DNA of 64,000 nt, taken from Caldilineaceae bacterium (GTDB taxonomy: Bacteria; Chloroflexota; Anaerolineae; Caldilineales; Caldilineaceae). Shown piece by piece: positions 25,709 to 34,309 of the stretch. The stretch spans positions 24,291-88,290 of the forward strand of contig JAPKMW010000041.1 of the NCBI GenBank assembly GCA_026645575.1, written 5' to 3'. The notes under the pieces are model-generated. The model did not search any database. It was given only the letters and a program-made list of their open reading frames with translations, and was not told where the DNA came from. The stretch's first letter is position 1, and every line of letters starts with the position of its first letter. A program made the position numbers and the translations under genes.

Positions 25709-25915
25709 TTAGATATGCATGGTTGTTGTGCGTGTCAGGCGATTGTAGACAAAGAGTCCTGTGGAAATAATGCTGTTGCTCAAAAACCAAGCCGCCAGTG
25801 TCAGCATCATTTCACCAGGTACAGCCATACAGTGGTTGAGAACAGGCAGGAAAGTGATCAGGGCGCAGAATCCGGCCAGCCAGGAATATTGGTTGAAGCT
25901 TTTTGTGGTCAACAT
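25709..25915 (-). CDS. Small two-helix membrane protein
   Basis: The 68-residue protein has two hydrophobic helices, WLAGFCALITFLPVL and MMLTLAAWFLSNSIIST, and short polar ends. The ATG at 25915 is chosen for AAGGAGCG upstream. The longer frame would add 20 residues with no conserved look. The family is not recognised. It is isolated, with hairpins at its 3' end. Confidence 0.6.
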   Translation of the reverse strand: MLTTKSFNQYSWLAGFCALITFLPVLNHCMAVPGEMMLTLAAWFLSNSIISTGLFVYNRLTRTTTMHI

Positions 25916-26233
25916 GGTTGCGCTCCTTGCTACAGTTGTTGTATAGCGAAATAGGACCAAGTGAAAAAATGGCAAAACCAGTACGTCGTAACTCCGTATT
26001 TTGCTTATGCTCTCTTTACAACTACAGTTTATTGCAAGATCCTGTCAGTTTCATCGTTCATTTGGTGTAACTTTCATGTAAGGTTTTGGTCTACCTTACG
26101 CCAGATGGGAGGTAACGCTCCCTATTCAGTTCACGCCTCGCTGCGGAGACAGCGAGGCGGCCCGATCCTACCTTTCAGCGTCTACATCGATATAGCCGTC
26201 GTAACTATAAACGTTCAGAAAAAAATCCGTGGC

Positions 26234-26266
26234 ACACCTGACAGGTTTCCAAAACCTGTCAGGTGT
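26234..26266. repeat. Inverted repeat with GTTTCCAAAAC loop (copy 1)
   Basis: ACACCTGACAGGTTT faces AAACCTGTCAGGTGT across a 3-base gap. The GGTTTCC(A)AAACC centre recurs at 31486-31518 and 35391-35449, with unrelated outer arms. Confidence 0.75.
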
Positions 26267-26413
26267 AGAATGTCCCGAAAGATTATCTGAACACCTATAG
26301 CGTCTTATACCTTGGGCTTGGAAAACCTTGTGTCAACCGTTGGGACACACCTATTAGACAGTCCGCTTTTTTTGTAGGAAAGTGGACAGCTTTGTGACGC
26401 GCAAACAGTGATA

Positions 26414-26508
26414 GCATAGTCTATGCATCACGCCCTACATTTGTCGCTGCTACTCAATCTTTTAGCATAGTTGTCTATGTGGTCGGCAACCAATGTTTTA
26501 TCTATAAT
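26414..26508 (+). promoter_or_regulatory. Putative promoter and paired operator boxes before the GH44 gene
   Basis: GCATAGTCTATGC (26414-26426) is a perfect 13-base palindrome. A second half-conserved box, GCATAGTTGTCTATGT, starts at 26465. A TATAAT -10 box lies at 26503-26508 with no good -35, suggesting the boxes bind an activator. The remaining 25916-26413 stretch holds only the 26234-26266 hairpin. Confidence 0.45.
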
Positions 26509-26547
26509 CGCACATTTCAAGGTCGTTATACCGCAAGAAAGAATTTT

Positions 26548-28902
26548 ATGAGTGAAGCTATGTCACAAAAACGTTCGATTCAATTTCTTTCCGGCTTATT
26601 CCTGGTTACGCTGGTCGTCTTGCTCTGTCTACCGCCGCCTTCGCTGGCACAAACAGTTATGCCGGCCCAGCAATCAACGACAGATCTGGTGATTTATGCC
26701 GACGCCCTCGCCACCGGTTGGCAAGATTGGTCGTGGGATAGCGCCACCAATCGCAATGACACAACCGCTGTGCATCAGGGAACCAAAGCCTATGCCATTA
26801 CCCCCAATCAACCCTGGGCCGGTTTTTCCCTGCGTGCGCCAACGCCCATCGTCACTGCCGGTTATACCGCCATCGCCTTCTGGATCAACGGCGGCAGCAG
26901 CACTACAGGTCTCTCTCTCTACATTCAGCAAAGCGACGCCGGCGCCGAAAGCTCACGGGTGGAGATCAACGCCGCCGTCAACACCTGGACGCAAGTGCAA
27001 GTTTCCCTGAACGCTTTGGGCAACCCAGCCACCATCGCCCGCATTACCCTGCAAGATCGCTGGGGCGCGCTGCAGCCCACCTATTACCTGGATGACATTG
27101 TCCTCATTGGCGATCCGCTGGCTGGCCCGCCGACGCCCACACCAACACCGCTGCCCAACATCGACATTACCTTGAGCATTGATATCGCAGCCGATCGCAA
27201 GCCGATCAGCGATGACATCTATGGCATTCACTATGTGGAGGACGAAGCCTTTGCCCAAGCGATTGCCCTGCCCCTGCGCCGCTGGGGCGGCAACGATACC
27301 ACCCGCTACAACTGGCGCAACAACATGTACGGCAACCCCGATTGGTACTTTGAAAACGAACGGCGCACCAGCTCCGCCGACGATTTCATTACCCAAAATC
27401 GCCGTACCGGCGCCGACTCGATCATCACCATTCCGCTGATCGGCTACGTCGCCAAAGATCCGGGGGAAGCGGGCAACAGCGCCACCTATCCTTGCAGCTT
27501 TGACACACGCATCTACAACTACACCCCCCAGCCCTACCCCTACAACCAACGTCCCGCCACCGACCCCGACGATCCCAAACGCGCCCATTGTGGCAGTGGT
27601 ATCGTTGGTTACACAAATGGCGAACAGGATAAACCGATCTACCTCACTGCCAATAACCCACTCGACACCAGCATTCCGATCACCACCGCTTGGGCCACGG
27701 GCTGGATCGCCCATCTGCACCAACAGTTTGGCAAGGCGGACAACGGTGGCGTCCGCTTCTACAGTCTGGACAACGAGCCAGACATCTGGTTTGAGACTCA
27801 TCGCGATGTGGCGCCCACGGCGGTAACATTTGAACAATTGCGTGATCTGACCTATCAATACGCCGCCGCCATCAAAGCCGCCGATCCCGCCGCACTCACC
27901 TTGGGACCGGTGGCGCATGGCTGGACCTACTACTGGCACTCCCCCCGTGACGGTCAACTGGGGCTATGGGCGACACGCCCCGATCGGCAACAACACAGCG
28001 ATCTACCACTGGTCGCCTGGTATTTGCAGCAGATGGCCGCTTATGAACAAACTCACGGCGTCCGCCTGCTTGACTATTTGGATCTCCACTACTATGTCGC
28101 TGCCGATGGCGTTTCGCAGCAAGCCGCCGGTGATGCCGTCACGCAAGCCCGCCGCCTGCGCTCCACCCGTTCACTCTGGGACGCGACCTATGAGGATGAA
28201 AGCTGGATTCCCAGTGCCCCTGTCACCGATGGCAATCAGGTTGTACCCGACTACAAAAGTGTGCGCTTGCTTCCCCGAATGCGCGAATGGCGCGACCGCT
28301 CCTACCCTGGCACCAAACTGGCGATCACCGAATATAACTGGGGAGCGCTCGACCATATCAATGGGGCGTTGGCCCAGGCCGATGTTTTGGGCATCTTTGG
28401 CCGCGAGGGGTTGGATCTGGCTGTTCTCTTTGATAGCCCCTATGCCCCCGGTGGCAACTTCACCGCCGATGGGCCGGGGGCCTTTGCCTTCCGCATCTAT
28501 CGCAACTATGACGGGCAAGGCAGCCGCTTTGGCGAGACCAGTGTGCAGGCGAGTAGCAGCGATCAAGGGCAGCTTTCCATCTATGCCGCCCAGCGCGCCA
28601 GCGATCAAAGTCTCACGGCAGTGGTAATCAATAAGGGTGATAGTCCACTCACGGCCAGACTCAATGTGGCAAATTTTTCGTTGGCAACCCGGGCCCAGCT
28701 TTACCAATATAGCGCCGCCAACTTGACTGCCATCGAAACGCAGCCGGGATTGTCAACCCATAACAATGGGTTGGTCGCAACCTTTCCGGCCAATTCCATC
28801 ACGCTGATCGAGGTGGCAAAAGGTGCAACTCCTTTGCCAACGCCAACCCCAGTCGCCCGTGCCACTAGTCGGCTCTATCTCCCGGTGGTCACGCGCAAGT
28901 AA
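26548..28902 (+). CDS. Secreted glycoside hydrolase family 44 enzyme
   Basis: The 784-residue protein starts with a signal peptide (MSQKRS, a long hydrophobic core, SLAQ). A beta-rich carbohydrate-binding-like domain (about residues 45-190) follows, then a TPTPTP linker and a GH44 catalytic domain from about 205 to 680. The GH44 motifs are clear: LRRWGGNDTTRYNW, the acid/base Glu410 in SLDNEPDIW and the nucleophile Glu595 in ITEYNWG. GH44 enzymes cleave beta-glucans, xyloglucan or mannan outside the cell. The C terminus is a beta domain, a short PTPTP linker and the ending RLYLPVVTRK. That last motif, frequent at the ends of Chloroflexota exported proteins, may be an anchoring signal. The ATG at 26548 is set by the signal peptide. 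Confidence 0.87.
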   Translation: MSEAMSQKRSIQFLSGLFLVTLVVLLCLPPPSLAQTVMPAQQSTTDLVIYADALATGWQDWSWDSATNRNDTTAVHQGTKAYAITPNQPWAGFSLRAPTPIVTAGYTAIAFWINGGSSTTGLSLYIQQSDAGAESSRVEINAAVNTWTQVQVSLNALGNPATIARITLQDRWGALQPTYYLDDIVLIGDPLAGPPTPTPTPLPNIDITLSIDIAADRKPISDDIYGIHYVEDEAFAQAIALPLRRWGGNDTTRYNWRNNMYGNPDWYFENERRTSSADDFITQNRRTGADSIITIPLIGYVAKDPGEAGNSATYPCSFDTRIYNYTPQPYPYNQRPATDPDDPKRAHCGSGIVGYTNGEQDKPIYLTANNPLDTSIPITTAWATGWIAHLHQQFGKADNGGVRFYSLDNEPDIWFETHRDVAPTAVTFEQLRDLTYQYAAAIKAADPAALTLGPVAHGWTYYWHSPRDGQLGLWATRPDRQQHSDLPLVAWYLQQMAAYEQTHGVRLLDYLDLHYYVAADGVSQQAAGDAVTQARRLRSTRSLWDATYEDESWIPSAPVTDGNQVVPDYKSVRLLPRMREWRDRSYPGTKLAITEYNWGALDHINGALAQADVLGIFGREGLDLAVLFDSPYAPGGNFTADGPGAFAFRIYRNYDGQGSRFGETSVQASSSDQGQLSIYAAQRASDQSLTAVVINKGDSPLTARLNVANFSLATRAQLYQYSAANLTAIETQPGLSTHNNGLVATFPANSITLIEVAKGATPLPTPTPVARATSRLYLPVVTRK

Positions 28903-28958
28903 AGTTTTCATCATGCCGCTTCCGTCCCTTAGGACGCTTGAGTTTGGGGGGCTTGGGC

Positions 28959-29029
28959 ATATCACCGCGAATCATGGGATTTGCGAATCACTACGGATGA
29001 TTCGCAAATCCCATGATTCGCGGTGATAG
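28959..29029. repeat. Inverted repeat, TATCACC-GCGAATC family (copy 2)
   Basis: ATATCACCGCGAATCATGGG and its complement flank an inner GATTTGCGAATC/GATTCGCAAATC stem. It matches the copy at 21384-21460 in the arms. Confidence 0.75.
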
Positions 29030-29154
29030 TTGTTGCTCCTCCGGCTACCTGTGGAGCGCATTGACGCCGGCCTATGGTAGAATAAATCATCTTCACAAGC
29101 CTAGCGTTCTACTGCGGCGCCACGCACCGCAGCCAAACAACCTGGAGGAACAGG

Positions 29155-29937
29155 ATGAACCTTGGACACTACTTTGATCTAACGGGGCGGGTCGCCTTTG
29201 TCACCGGCGCCGGACGGGGCATTGGCTTGGGCATGGCGACCGCCCTGGCCGATGCCGGCGCGGATATTGCCTGTCTTTATAACACCCGCTACAGCGATGT
29301 GCAACAGATGGCAGAGACACGCAGTCGTCGCTTCTTGCCCATTCAATTGGATTTGTCAACGGCAACGCCGGAGCAGTTGAACGGGGCAGTGCAAACCGTG
29401 GCCGCCACGCTGGGCCGGCTCGACATCCTGGTCAACAACGCCGGCATCATCCGGCGCGCCGAGGCCATCGACTACCCGACCGCCGACTGGGATGCAACGT
29501 TGCAGGTCAACCTCAACAGCGCCTTTTTTCTGTCCCAAGCCGCAGCGCGCATCATGATGCAGCATCCGATTGAAAATGGGTTTCGAGGAAAAATTATTCA
29601 GGTGGCGTCGGTCTTGGCCTTTCAAGGCGGGATTCGCGTGCCGGCCTACGCCGCCGCCAAACATGCCCTGGTCGGCATGACACAGGCGCTGGGCAACGAG
29701 TGGGCGCGCCACGGGATCAACGTCAACGCCATTGCCCCCGGCTATATCGTCACCGACAACACCGAAGCACTGCGCAACGACCCCGACCGCAGCAAAGCGA
29801 TCCTGGAGCGTATCCCCGCCGGGCGCTGGGGCCAACCCGAAGACCTGGCCGGTGTCACCCTCTTCCTTGCCTCCGCGTCGTCAAACTATGTCAGTGGCAG
29901 TACGATTGTGGTGGATGGGGGGTGGCTGGCGCGGTAG
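29155..29937 (+). CDS. kduD: 2-dehydro-3-deoxy-D-gluconate 5-dehydrogenase (KduD)
   Basis: The 260-residue SDR has FDLTGRVAFVTGAGRGIG at residues 7-24, NNAGIIRR, VASVLAFQGG with the catalytic Ser, and PAYAAAKHAL (YxxxK). The KduD-specific end has TDNTEALRNDPDRS, ERIPAGRWGQPEDL and VDGGWLAR. KduD interconverts 2,5-diketo-3-deoxygluconate and 2-keto-3-deoxygluconate in pectin or uronate breakdown. The ATG at 29155 follows GGAGGAACAGG. No KduI is adjacent, so it works with genes elsewhere. Confidence 0.87.
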   Translation: MNLGHYFDLTGRVAFVTGAGRGIGLGMATALADAGADIACLYNTRYSDVQQMAETRSRRFLPIQLDLSTATPEQLNGAVQTVAATLGRLDILVNNAGIIRRAEAIDYPTADWDATLQVNLNSAFFLSQAAARIMMQHPIENGFRGKIIQVASVLAFQGGIRVPAYAAAKHALVGMTQALGNEWARHGINVNAIAPGYIVTDNTEALRNDPDRSKAILERIPAGRWGQPEDLAGVTLFLASASSNYVSGSTIVVDGGWLAR

Positions 29938-29939
29938 GT

Positions 29940-30128
29940 GACAGATAAACAGGTAGACAGGTAGACAGGTACACAGGGAATTACTGATAAACGTATTAGT
30001 TTATAATACCTGTTACCCCTGATTCAGCACCCTGCGACGATCATTAGTAAGTTGTGCGTTTATCAGTAAGACGTATTTACCTGTCTACCTGTGTACCTGT
30101 GTACCTGTGTACCTGTCTACCTGTTTAC
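29940..30128. repeat. Short-period palindromic array (CAGGTAGA/ACCTGTCT)
   Basis: Tandem 8-base units (ACAGGTAG variants) at 29945-29980 are complementary to tandem units ACCTGTCT/ACCTGTGT at 30070-30128. They flank a spacer containing CTGATAAACG and its inverse. It lies between convergent kduD and pspC-like genes. The units are too short and their spacing too regular for a CRISPR array. Confidence 0.7.
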
Positions 30129-30317
30129 CTACCGCCGCGGAATGATGATCCACAGCACCACGTAGGGCAGGAACCCAGGCAGGCCGCCGGGCAGGAGGAG
30201 GAGGAGAAACAGTAGGCGGAACCAGAGCGGGCTGATGCCAAAGAAGGCGCCCAAGCCGCCACAAACGCCAGCGATGATGCCGTCCTGACGGCGTAATTCG
30301 TTTTGACCTCGTGTCAT
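30129..30317 (-). CDS. PspC-domain membrane protein
   Basis: The 62-residue protein is a minimal PspC domain: a basic start (RRQDGIIAGVCGGLGAFFGI), a Trp-Phe-Arg turn, then a hydrophobic helix and a second one ending in VVLWIIIPRR. PspC proteins sense or stabilise the membrane under envelope stress, and partners such as PspA are not adjacent. The ATG at 30317 gives an MTRGQNELRR start. A longer form of three extra residues is possible. Confidence 0.85.
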   Translation of the reverse strand: MTRGQNELRRQDGIIAGVCGGLGAFFGISPLWFRLLFLLLLLPGGLPGFLPYVVLWIIIPRR

Positions 30318-30446
30318 AAGACCCATTTCCTTTCTACAGCGGCGCCTCAGGATAAGCGCGCCCTGTTTTCATTTGCACATTGATCAGTAATACGTGAGCG
30401 TTCGTGCAAAGTTGCGATTCACCTGTGGTCTTATTGTAGCGGAACA

Positions 30447-30926
30447 CTACTTGATCACTGTAACCATCCCGCCAGTCATGCGCACTAGCTCCTCCGGCGT
30501 CAACCGGAAAACAGCATTAGGATGACCGGCGGCGGCCCAGATTTCGGCATATTGCAACAGGTCTTCGTCGATCAAGGTGGTCAGCGGCTGGGCATGACCA
30601 AGGGGCGGGATGCCGCCGATGACAAAGCCCGTCTGTTCGCGCACAAAGTCGGCGTCCGGTTTTTCCAGTTTTTCGCCCAATTGTGCGCCGACCCGTTTTT
30701 CATGCACGCGATTGGCGCCGCTGGCGATGATCAGGATCGCTTTGTGGCTGGTGGCGCCCTTGAAGACCAGCGACTTGGCAATCTGCGCCACTTCACAGCC
30801 AACCGCCGCCGCCGCTTCCGCCGAACTGCGCGTCGAATCGGCCAGTTCGATCACTTGGTTGGTAAAGCCTTGCGCCGCCAGGGCATCCTGAACGCGCTGG
30901 GCGCTTGGTTTTAGGATATTGCTCAC
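30447..30926 (-). CDS. YbaK/ProX-type aminoacyl-tRNA deacylase
   Basis: The roughly 159-residue protein is a YbaK-fold enzyme that hydrolyses mischarged tRNA, often Cys-tRNA(Pro). Diagnostic text includes SAEAAAAVGCEVAQIAKSLVF with the conserved Lys, GANRVHEKRV, and GGIPPLGHAQPL with its Gly-Pro-His signature. The GTG at 30926 has GGAG six bases upstream and gives an MSNILKPSAQRVQDAL start as in relatives. The ATG at 30938 is the alternative, giving four more residues. It lies next to acpS on the same strand. Confidence 0.88.
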   Translation of the reverse strand: MSNILKPSAQRVQDALAAQGFTNQVIELADSTRSSAEAAAAVGCEVAQIAKSLVFKGATSHKAILIIASGANRVHEKRVGAQLGEKLEKPDADFVREQTGFVIGGIPPLGHAQPLTTLIDEDLLQYAEIWAAAGHPNAVFRLTPEELVRMTGGMVTVIK

Positions 30927-30987
30927 GTAGGACTCCATCCATCAATGAAAGGTGATTGGTTGATTTAGTGATTGGGAAGTGGGTGTT

Positions 30988-31386
30988 TTAGGGATTATGA
31001 GAGGCAACTGAACCAGCCCCTAGCGCTACTACAAAAGCAATGGCCCGGTCGCGATCATGGCTGAGGCTGACCGACCATTCGTGCAGGCCCAACCGCTGCG
31101 CATGATCAGCCGCGGCGCGATGAAGAAGAAGGGATGGCGCGCCGCTATCGGGATCGCGCACAATTTCAATGTCCGTCCACTCGACCCCCTGCCGCCAGAT
31201 GCCGGTGCCTAATGCCTTGGCCACCGCTTCTTTGGCCGCAAAACGGGCCGCCAGCGACTCGATTCGTTGCCCGCAGTCTTGGCGCTCGGCGGCAGTATAG
31301 ACACGTTCTAGAAAGCGTGCGCCGTGCTGGTCAACTGCGCGCTTGACACGTTCAATCTCGATCAGATCTACGCCCGTTCTTAGCAC
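30988..31386 (-). CDS. acpS: Holo-[acyl-carrier-protein] synthase
   Basis: The 132-residue enzyme transfers 4'-phosphopantetheine from CoA to acyl carrier protein. TGVDLIEIERVKRA at the N terminus carries the Mg-binding Asp, and RFAAKEAVAKALGTG carries the second ligand Glu. WSVSLSHDRDRAIAFVVA closes the fold. The start codon is GTG at 31386, giving the standard MLRTGVDLIEI. No strong ribosome site is seen. It precedes the ybaK-like gene by about 60 bases. Confidence 0.93.
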   Translation of the reverse strand: MLRTGVDLIEIERVKRAVDQHGARFLERVYTAAERQDCGQRIESLAARFAAKEAVAKALGTGIWRQGVEWTDIEIVRDPDSGAPSLLLHRAAADHAQRLGLHEWSVSLSHDRDRAIAFVVALGAGSVASHNP

Positions 31387-31485
31387 ACAGTGTACCCGTT
31401 TACCTTGCGATACTCATCAATTGTCACAGATTGACCAATCTGATAAGCCAGCGGAATGAATTTTCACAGTTACCGTCGCCGTCGG

Positions 31486-31518
31486 AGACCTTTAGGGTTT
31501 CCAAAACCCTAAAGGTCT
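31486..31518. repeat. Inverted repeat with GTTTCCAAAAC loop (copy 2)
   Basis: AGACCTTTAGGGTTT pairs with AAACCCTAAAGGTCT over a three-base gap. It stands 13 bases after the 3' end of the M16 operon and may terminate it. Confidence 0.75.
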
Positions 31519-31530
31519 GGCAAGTACGCT

Positions 31531-32790
31531 TTACGGACCAGCCACCACAACCGTACATTGCTCAGGCCGGAGATATTGCGCCGCCACTCGCTGGACATCC
31601 GCCGCAGTGACGCTATAAATCAAGCCTTTATAGCGTTCCAGATAATCCAACCCCAAATCGAACCATTCCATGGTGAGCAGGGTGGAAGCGACGCCGGCGT
31701 TGGTCTCCAGCGTTAGCGGTAGTACGCCCGTCATATAGGCTTGACTGTCGGCCAGTTCTTCGGCGGTGACCGGAGTGGTCGCAAGGCGATCAAACTCGAC
31801 CAGGATGCTATCCACTGCCTGCTCGACATTGGCGGGGTTGACGCCCGCTTGCGCCAGCCAAACGCCATTGTGCAAATCGGCATCAACGGCGCTGTAACTG
31901 TAGTAGGCCAGTCCTTGCTGCTCGCGCACCCGTTCGCCCAGGCGGCCCATCATGCCAAATTGGCCCAAGATGTTGTTCGCCACCCGCACGGCATAAAAAT
32001 CGGGGTGATGGCGGGGAATGGCCCGGACACCAAGGGCAATATCCGCCTGCACTTTGCCGGGAATCGGATGATTGATTCGCTGGCCGCCTTTGGGCGCCGC
32101 GAAAGGCGGTACACTGTTATCTGGCCTAATGCCTTGCCAGCCGCCAAAGTGCGTATGGATCAGATCCAACACGGCCTGTGTCTCCACAGCGCCGACCACC
32201 ACCAGGATTGCGCCCTGGGGTGTGTAGTAGTTGGCATGAAACGCCGCTAGATCTGCTGGCTGGAGCTGTGCAACGGTTTCGACATACCCACTCGTTGAGC
32301 GGCCATACGGGTGGTCGCCATAAATCGTTTCATAGAAGCGCTGGCCGGCCATCTGTGCCGTGTCCTGGGCGCGTTCTTGCAGACGCACTAGCTTCTGTTG
32401 GCGCACCCGTTCCACATGCACGGTCGGAAATTGCGGGCGTTGCAGCACATCGGCCAAGACCTCGATCATGGTTGGGAAATCTTCGGCCAGGCTGGTGGCG
32501 TTGAAACTGGTAAAGTGGTCGCTGCTGCCCGCGCCCAGGCTGGCGCCAATCGATTCAATCGTCTCATTAAAGCGGTCAAAATCATAGTGTGCGCTGCCAC
32601 GGGTCAACATGCTGGCGACAAAGCTGCTCAACCCGGCTTTGGCCGCCGGCTCATGGACAGCGCCCGCCGGGATATACCCATCGACCACGACGACTGGCGC
32701 CGAATGATTTTCGCGCACAAGGACGGTCAAGCCGTTGGTAAGAATGACGCGGGTAATATTATCAGAGTTGGGAATAGCGTTCTTGGTCAT
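31531..32790 (-). CDS. M16-family peptidase homologue lacking the zinc motif
   Basis: The 419-residue protein has the two-lobed M16B fold. Where active members have HxxEH, this one reads SSFVASMLTRG, so no zinc site is present. The C-terminal RY-type signature (QQGLAYYSYSAV) remains. In bacterial M16B pairs, one catalytic and one inactive subunit form a heterodimer. The ATG at 32790 begins eight bases after the stop of the catalytic partner. Confidence 0.88.
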   Translation of the reverse strand: MTKNAIPNSDNITRVILTNGLTVLVRENHSAPVVVVDGYIPAGAVHEPAAKAGLSSFVASMLTRGSAHYDFDRFNETIESIGASLGAGSSDHFTSFNATSLAEDFPTMIEVLADVLQRPQFPTVHVERVRQQKLVRLQERAQDTAQMAGQRFYETIYGDHPYGRSTSGYVETVAQLQPADLAAFHANYYTPQGAILVVVGAVETQAVLDLIHTHFGGWQGIRPDNSVPPFAAPKGGQRINHPIPGKVQADIALGVRAIPRHHPDFYAVRVANNILGQFGMMGRLGERVREQQGLAYYSYSAVDADLHNGVWLAQAGVNPANVEQAVDSILVEFDRLATTPVTAEELADSQAYMTGVLPLTLETNAGVASTLLTMEWFDLGLDYLERYKGLIYSVTAADVQRVAAQYLRPEQCTVVVAGP

Positions 32791-32797
32791 GGGCAAT

Positions 32798-34111
32798 TTA
32801 TTCTTGTTCCTCGCTTATGCTTTGGAATTCTGTTTCATCTTGCACTTCCGGGACGTACCAACCGACCGTTTGCTTGCTCGGTGTAAAATAGGTCTGGGCC
32901 ACGCGCTGCACATCCGCCGCCGTCACGGCGCTCAATTTTTCCAGCCAGTTGTCCAGCCAACTGGTGTCACCGATGATTTCGCTAAAGCCCAGCCAGTAGG
33001 CTTGGTAGGTGACGCTTTCGCTGCTGTAGGCGAATTGCGCTTTGGTCTGTTTGATCGCCTTGGTCATCTCGGCGGCAGTCACACCTTCTTGCTGGATCTT
33101 GCGGATCTCAGCCCAAATCGCTTCTTCGACCTGTTGATGGGTCGTCTCCGGCGCCAGGGTGGCATAAAAAGAGAAGAGATTCGGGTCAATCGACGGGCGG
33201 TAGCTGCAACTGACATCGACGGTCAACTGTGTATCGACCAGGGCGCGATAGAGGCGATTGCTGCGATTGTTGCCGCCGCCGCCAAAGAGACCCATGCCCT
33301 TGGCGCCACCCAAGACCGCGTCCATGACCACCAACGGGAAGAAGTCGGGGTGGGTCGCTTCCGGCGTGACAAAGACCATCATAAAGTAGGCAGTCGGGTC
33401 GCTGCCGCGCAAGACAATGCGGCGTTCGGCAGCTTGGGGGTCTTCGGTCAGGCGCATGGGGGGCACCGCCGGGCCAACCGGCAATTGCCCGAAGAGGCTC
33501 TCCAACTGCTGGATCATGGCCTGCGTATCAAAGTCGCCGGTGACGACGGCAATGGCATTGTTGGGTGTATAGAAGGTGCGATAGTGCTGGTAGAGGTCAT
33601 CGCGATTCATCGTTAGCAAATCGCTCTTCCAGCCAATGATGGGGTGGTGATAGCTATGGACACGAAAAGCGGCGGCCTGCACTTCTTCATTGAGCAGGTA
33701 GAAATAACTATTTTCGCTGCCTTCGCGTTCGCTGATGATGACCGTCCGCTCGGATTCGACCTCTTCCGGGTCAAAAACCGAATTTGCCATGCGGTCGCTC
33801 TCCACTTGCAGTGCCAAGTCAATGCGGTCCGAGGGTAGCGTCTCGAAGTAGGTCGTCCAATCTTCCGAGGTCATACCGTTGAAGATGCCACCGGCGCGTG
33901 CAATGGCTTTGTCAAATTCGCCGCGGGGAAATTGCTCAGTACCCTTAAAGAGCATGTGTTCCACCCAGTGACTGATACCGGTCGTGCCAGGTTTTTCATT
34001 GCGGCTGCCCACGCGGTAGAAGATCCAAAAGCTGGCGACCGGCGCCACATGGCTCTCTTTCAGCACCAGTTGCAAGCCATTGCTGAGGGTCGTTTTAGTC
34101 AAACCTTCCAT
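32798..34111 (-). CDS. M16-family zinc peptidase, catalytic subunit
   Basis: The 437-residue protein carries the inverted zinc motif HWVEH at residues 48-52, with the distal Glu about 75 residues later in [11 protein letters not shown]16B peptidases degrade or process unfolded peptides, cytoplasmic or periplasmic. No signal peptide is seen, so a cytoplasmic place is likely. The ATG at 34111 gives the family-like [13 protein letters not shown] start. It is the first gene of the two-gene operon with the zinc-less homologue. Confidence 0.92.
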   Translation of the reverse strand: MEGLTKTTLSNGLQLVLKESHVAPVASFWIFYRVGSRNEKPGTTGISHWVEHMLFKGTEQFPRGEFDKAIARAGGIFNGMTSEDWTTYFETLPSDRIDLALQVESDRMANSVFDPEEVESERTVIISEREGSENSYFYLLNEEVQAAAFRVHSYHHPIIGWKSDLLTMNRDDLYQHYRTFYTPNNAIAVVTGDFDTQAMIQQLESLFGQLPVGPAVPPMRLTEDPQAAERRIVLRGSDPTAYFMMVFVTPEATHPDFFPLVVMDAVLGGAKGMGLFGGGGNNRSNRLYRALVDTQLTVDVSCSYRPSIDPNLFSFYATLAPETTHQQVEEAIWAEIRKIQQEGVTAAEMTKAIKQTKAQFAYSSESVTYQAYWLGFSEIIGDTSWLDNWLEKLSAVTAADVQRVAQTYFTPSKQTVGWYVPEVQDETEFQSISEEQE

Positions 34112-34240
34112 AGCCAATCTCAATTCCTCTCTCTCAGGCGAAATCGTTGAAGCATTACACAACCTATCACCTGATTATACACCGGTGGGGCGGCAACGCT
34201 GTCAGCAAGCTTCTCTTCGTTTACATGGATAATCAACCTA

Positions 34241-34295
34241 CTCATAGCGGGTGCGTGACCGGCGACTAGCACGCCGGTCACGCACCCGCTATGAG
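34241..34295. repeat. Inverted repeat with 24-bp perfect arms
   Basis: CTCATAGCGGGTGCGTGACC(GGCG) at 34241-34264 is complementary to 34272-34295 with a seven-base loop. It lies between the flippase-like gene end and the M16 operon start. Confidence 0.85.
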
Positions 34296-34309
34296 CGAAC
34301 CTGTATTGA

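Noticed and set aside
26953..27957. 334-codon reverse frame opposite the GH44 gene
   Set aside because: Gly/Val-rich text from third-position GC bias. The GH44 frame has signal peptide and catalytic motifs.
29940..30128. Possible CRISPR or integron array of ACAGGTAG/ACCTGTCT units
   Set aside because: Units abut directly or within a few bases and form two complementary blocks, so this is a hairpin array.
32735..33616. 293-codon plus-strand frame opposite the M16 gene
   Set aside because: Antisense shadow of a motif-complete peptidase.
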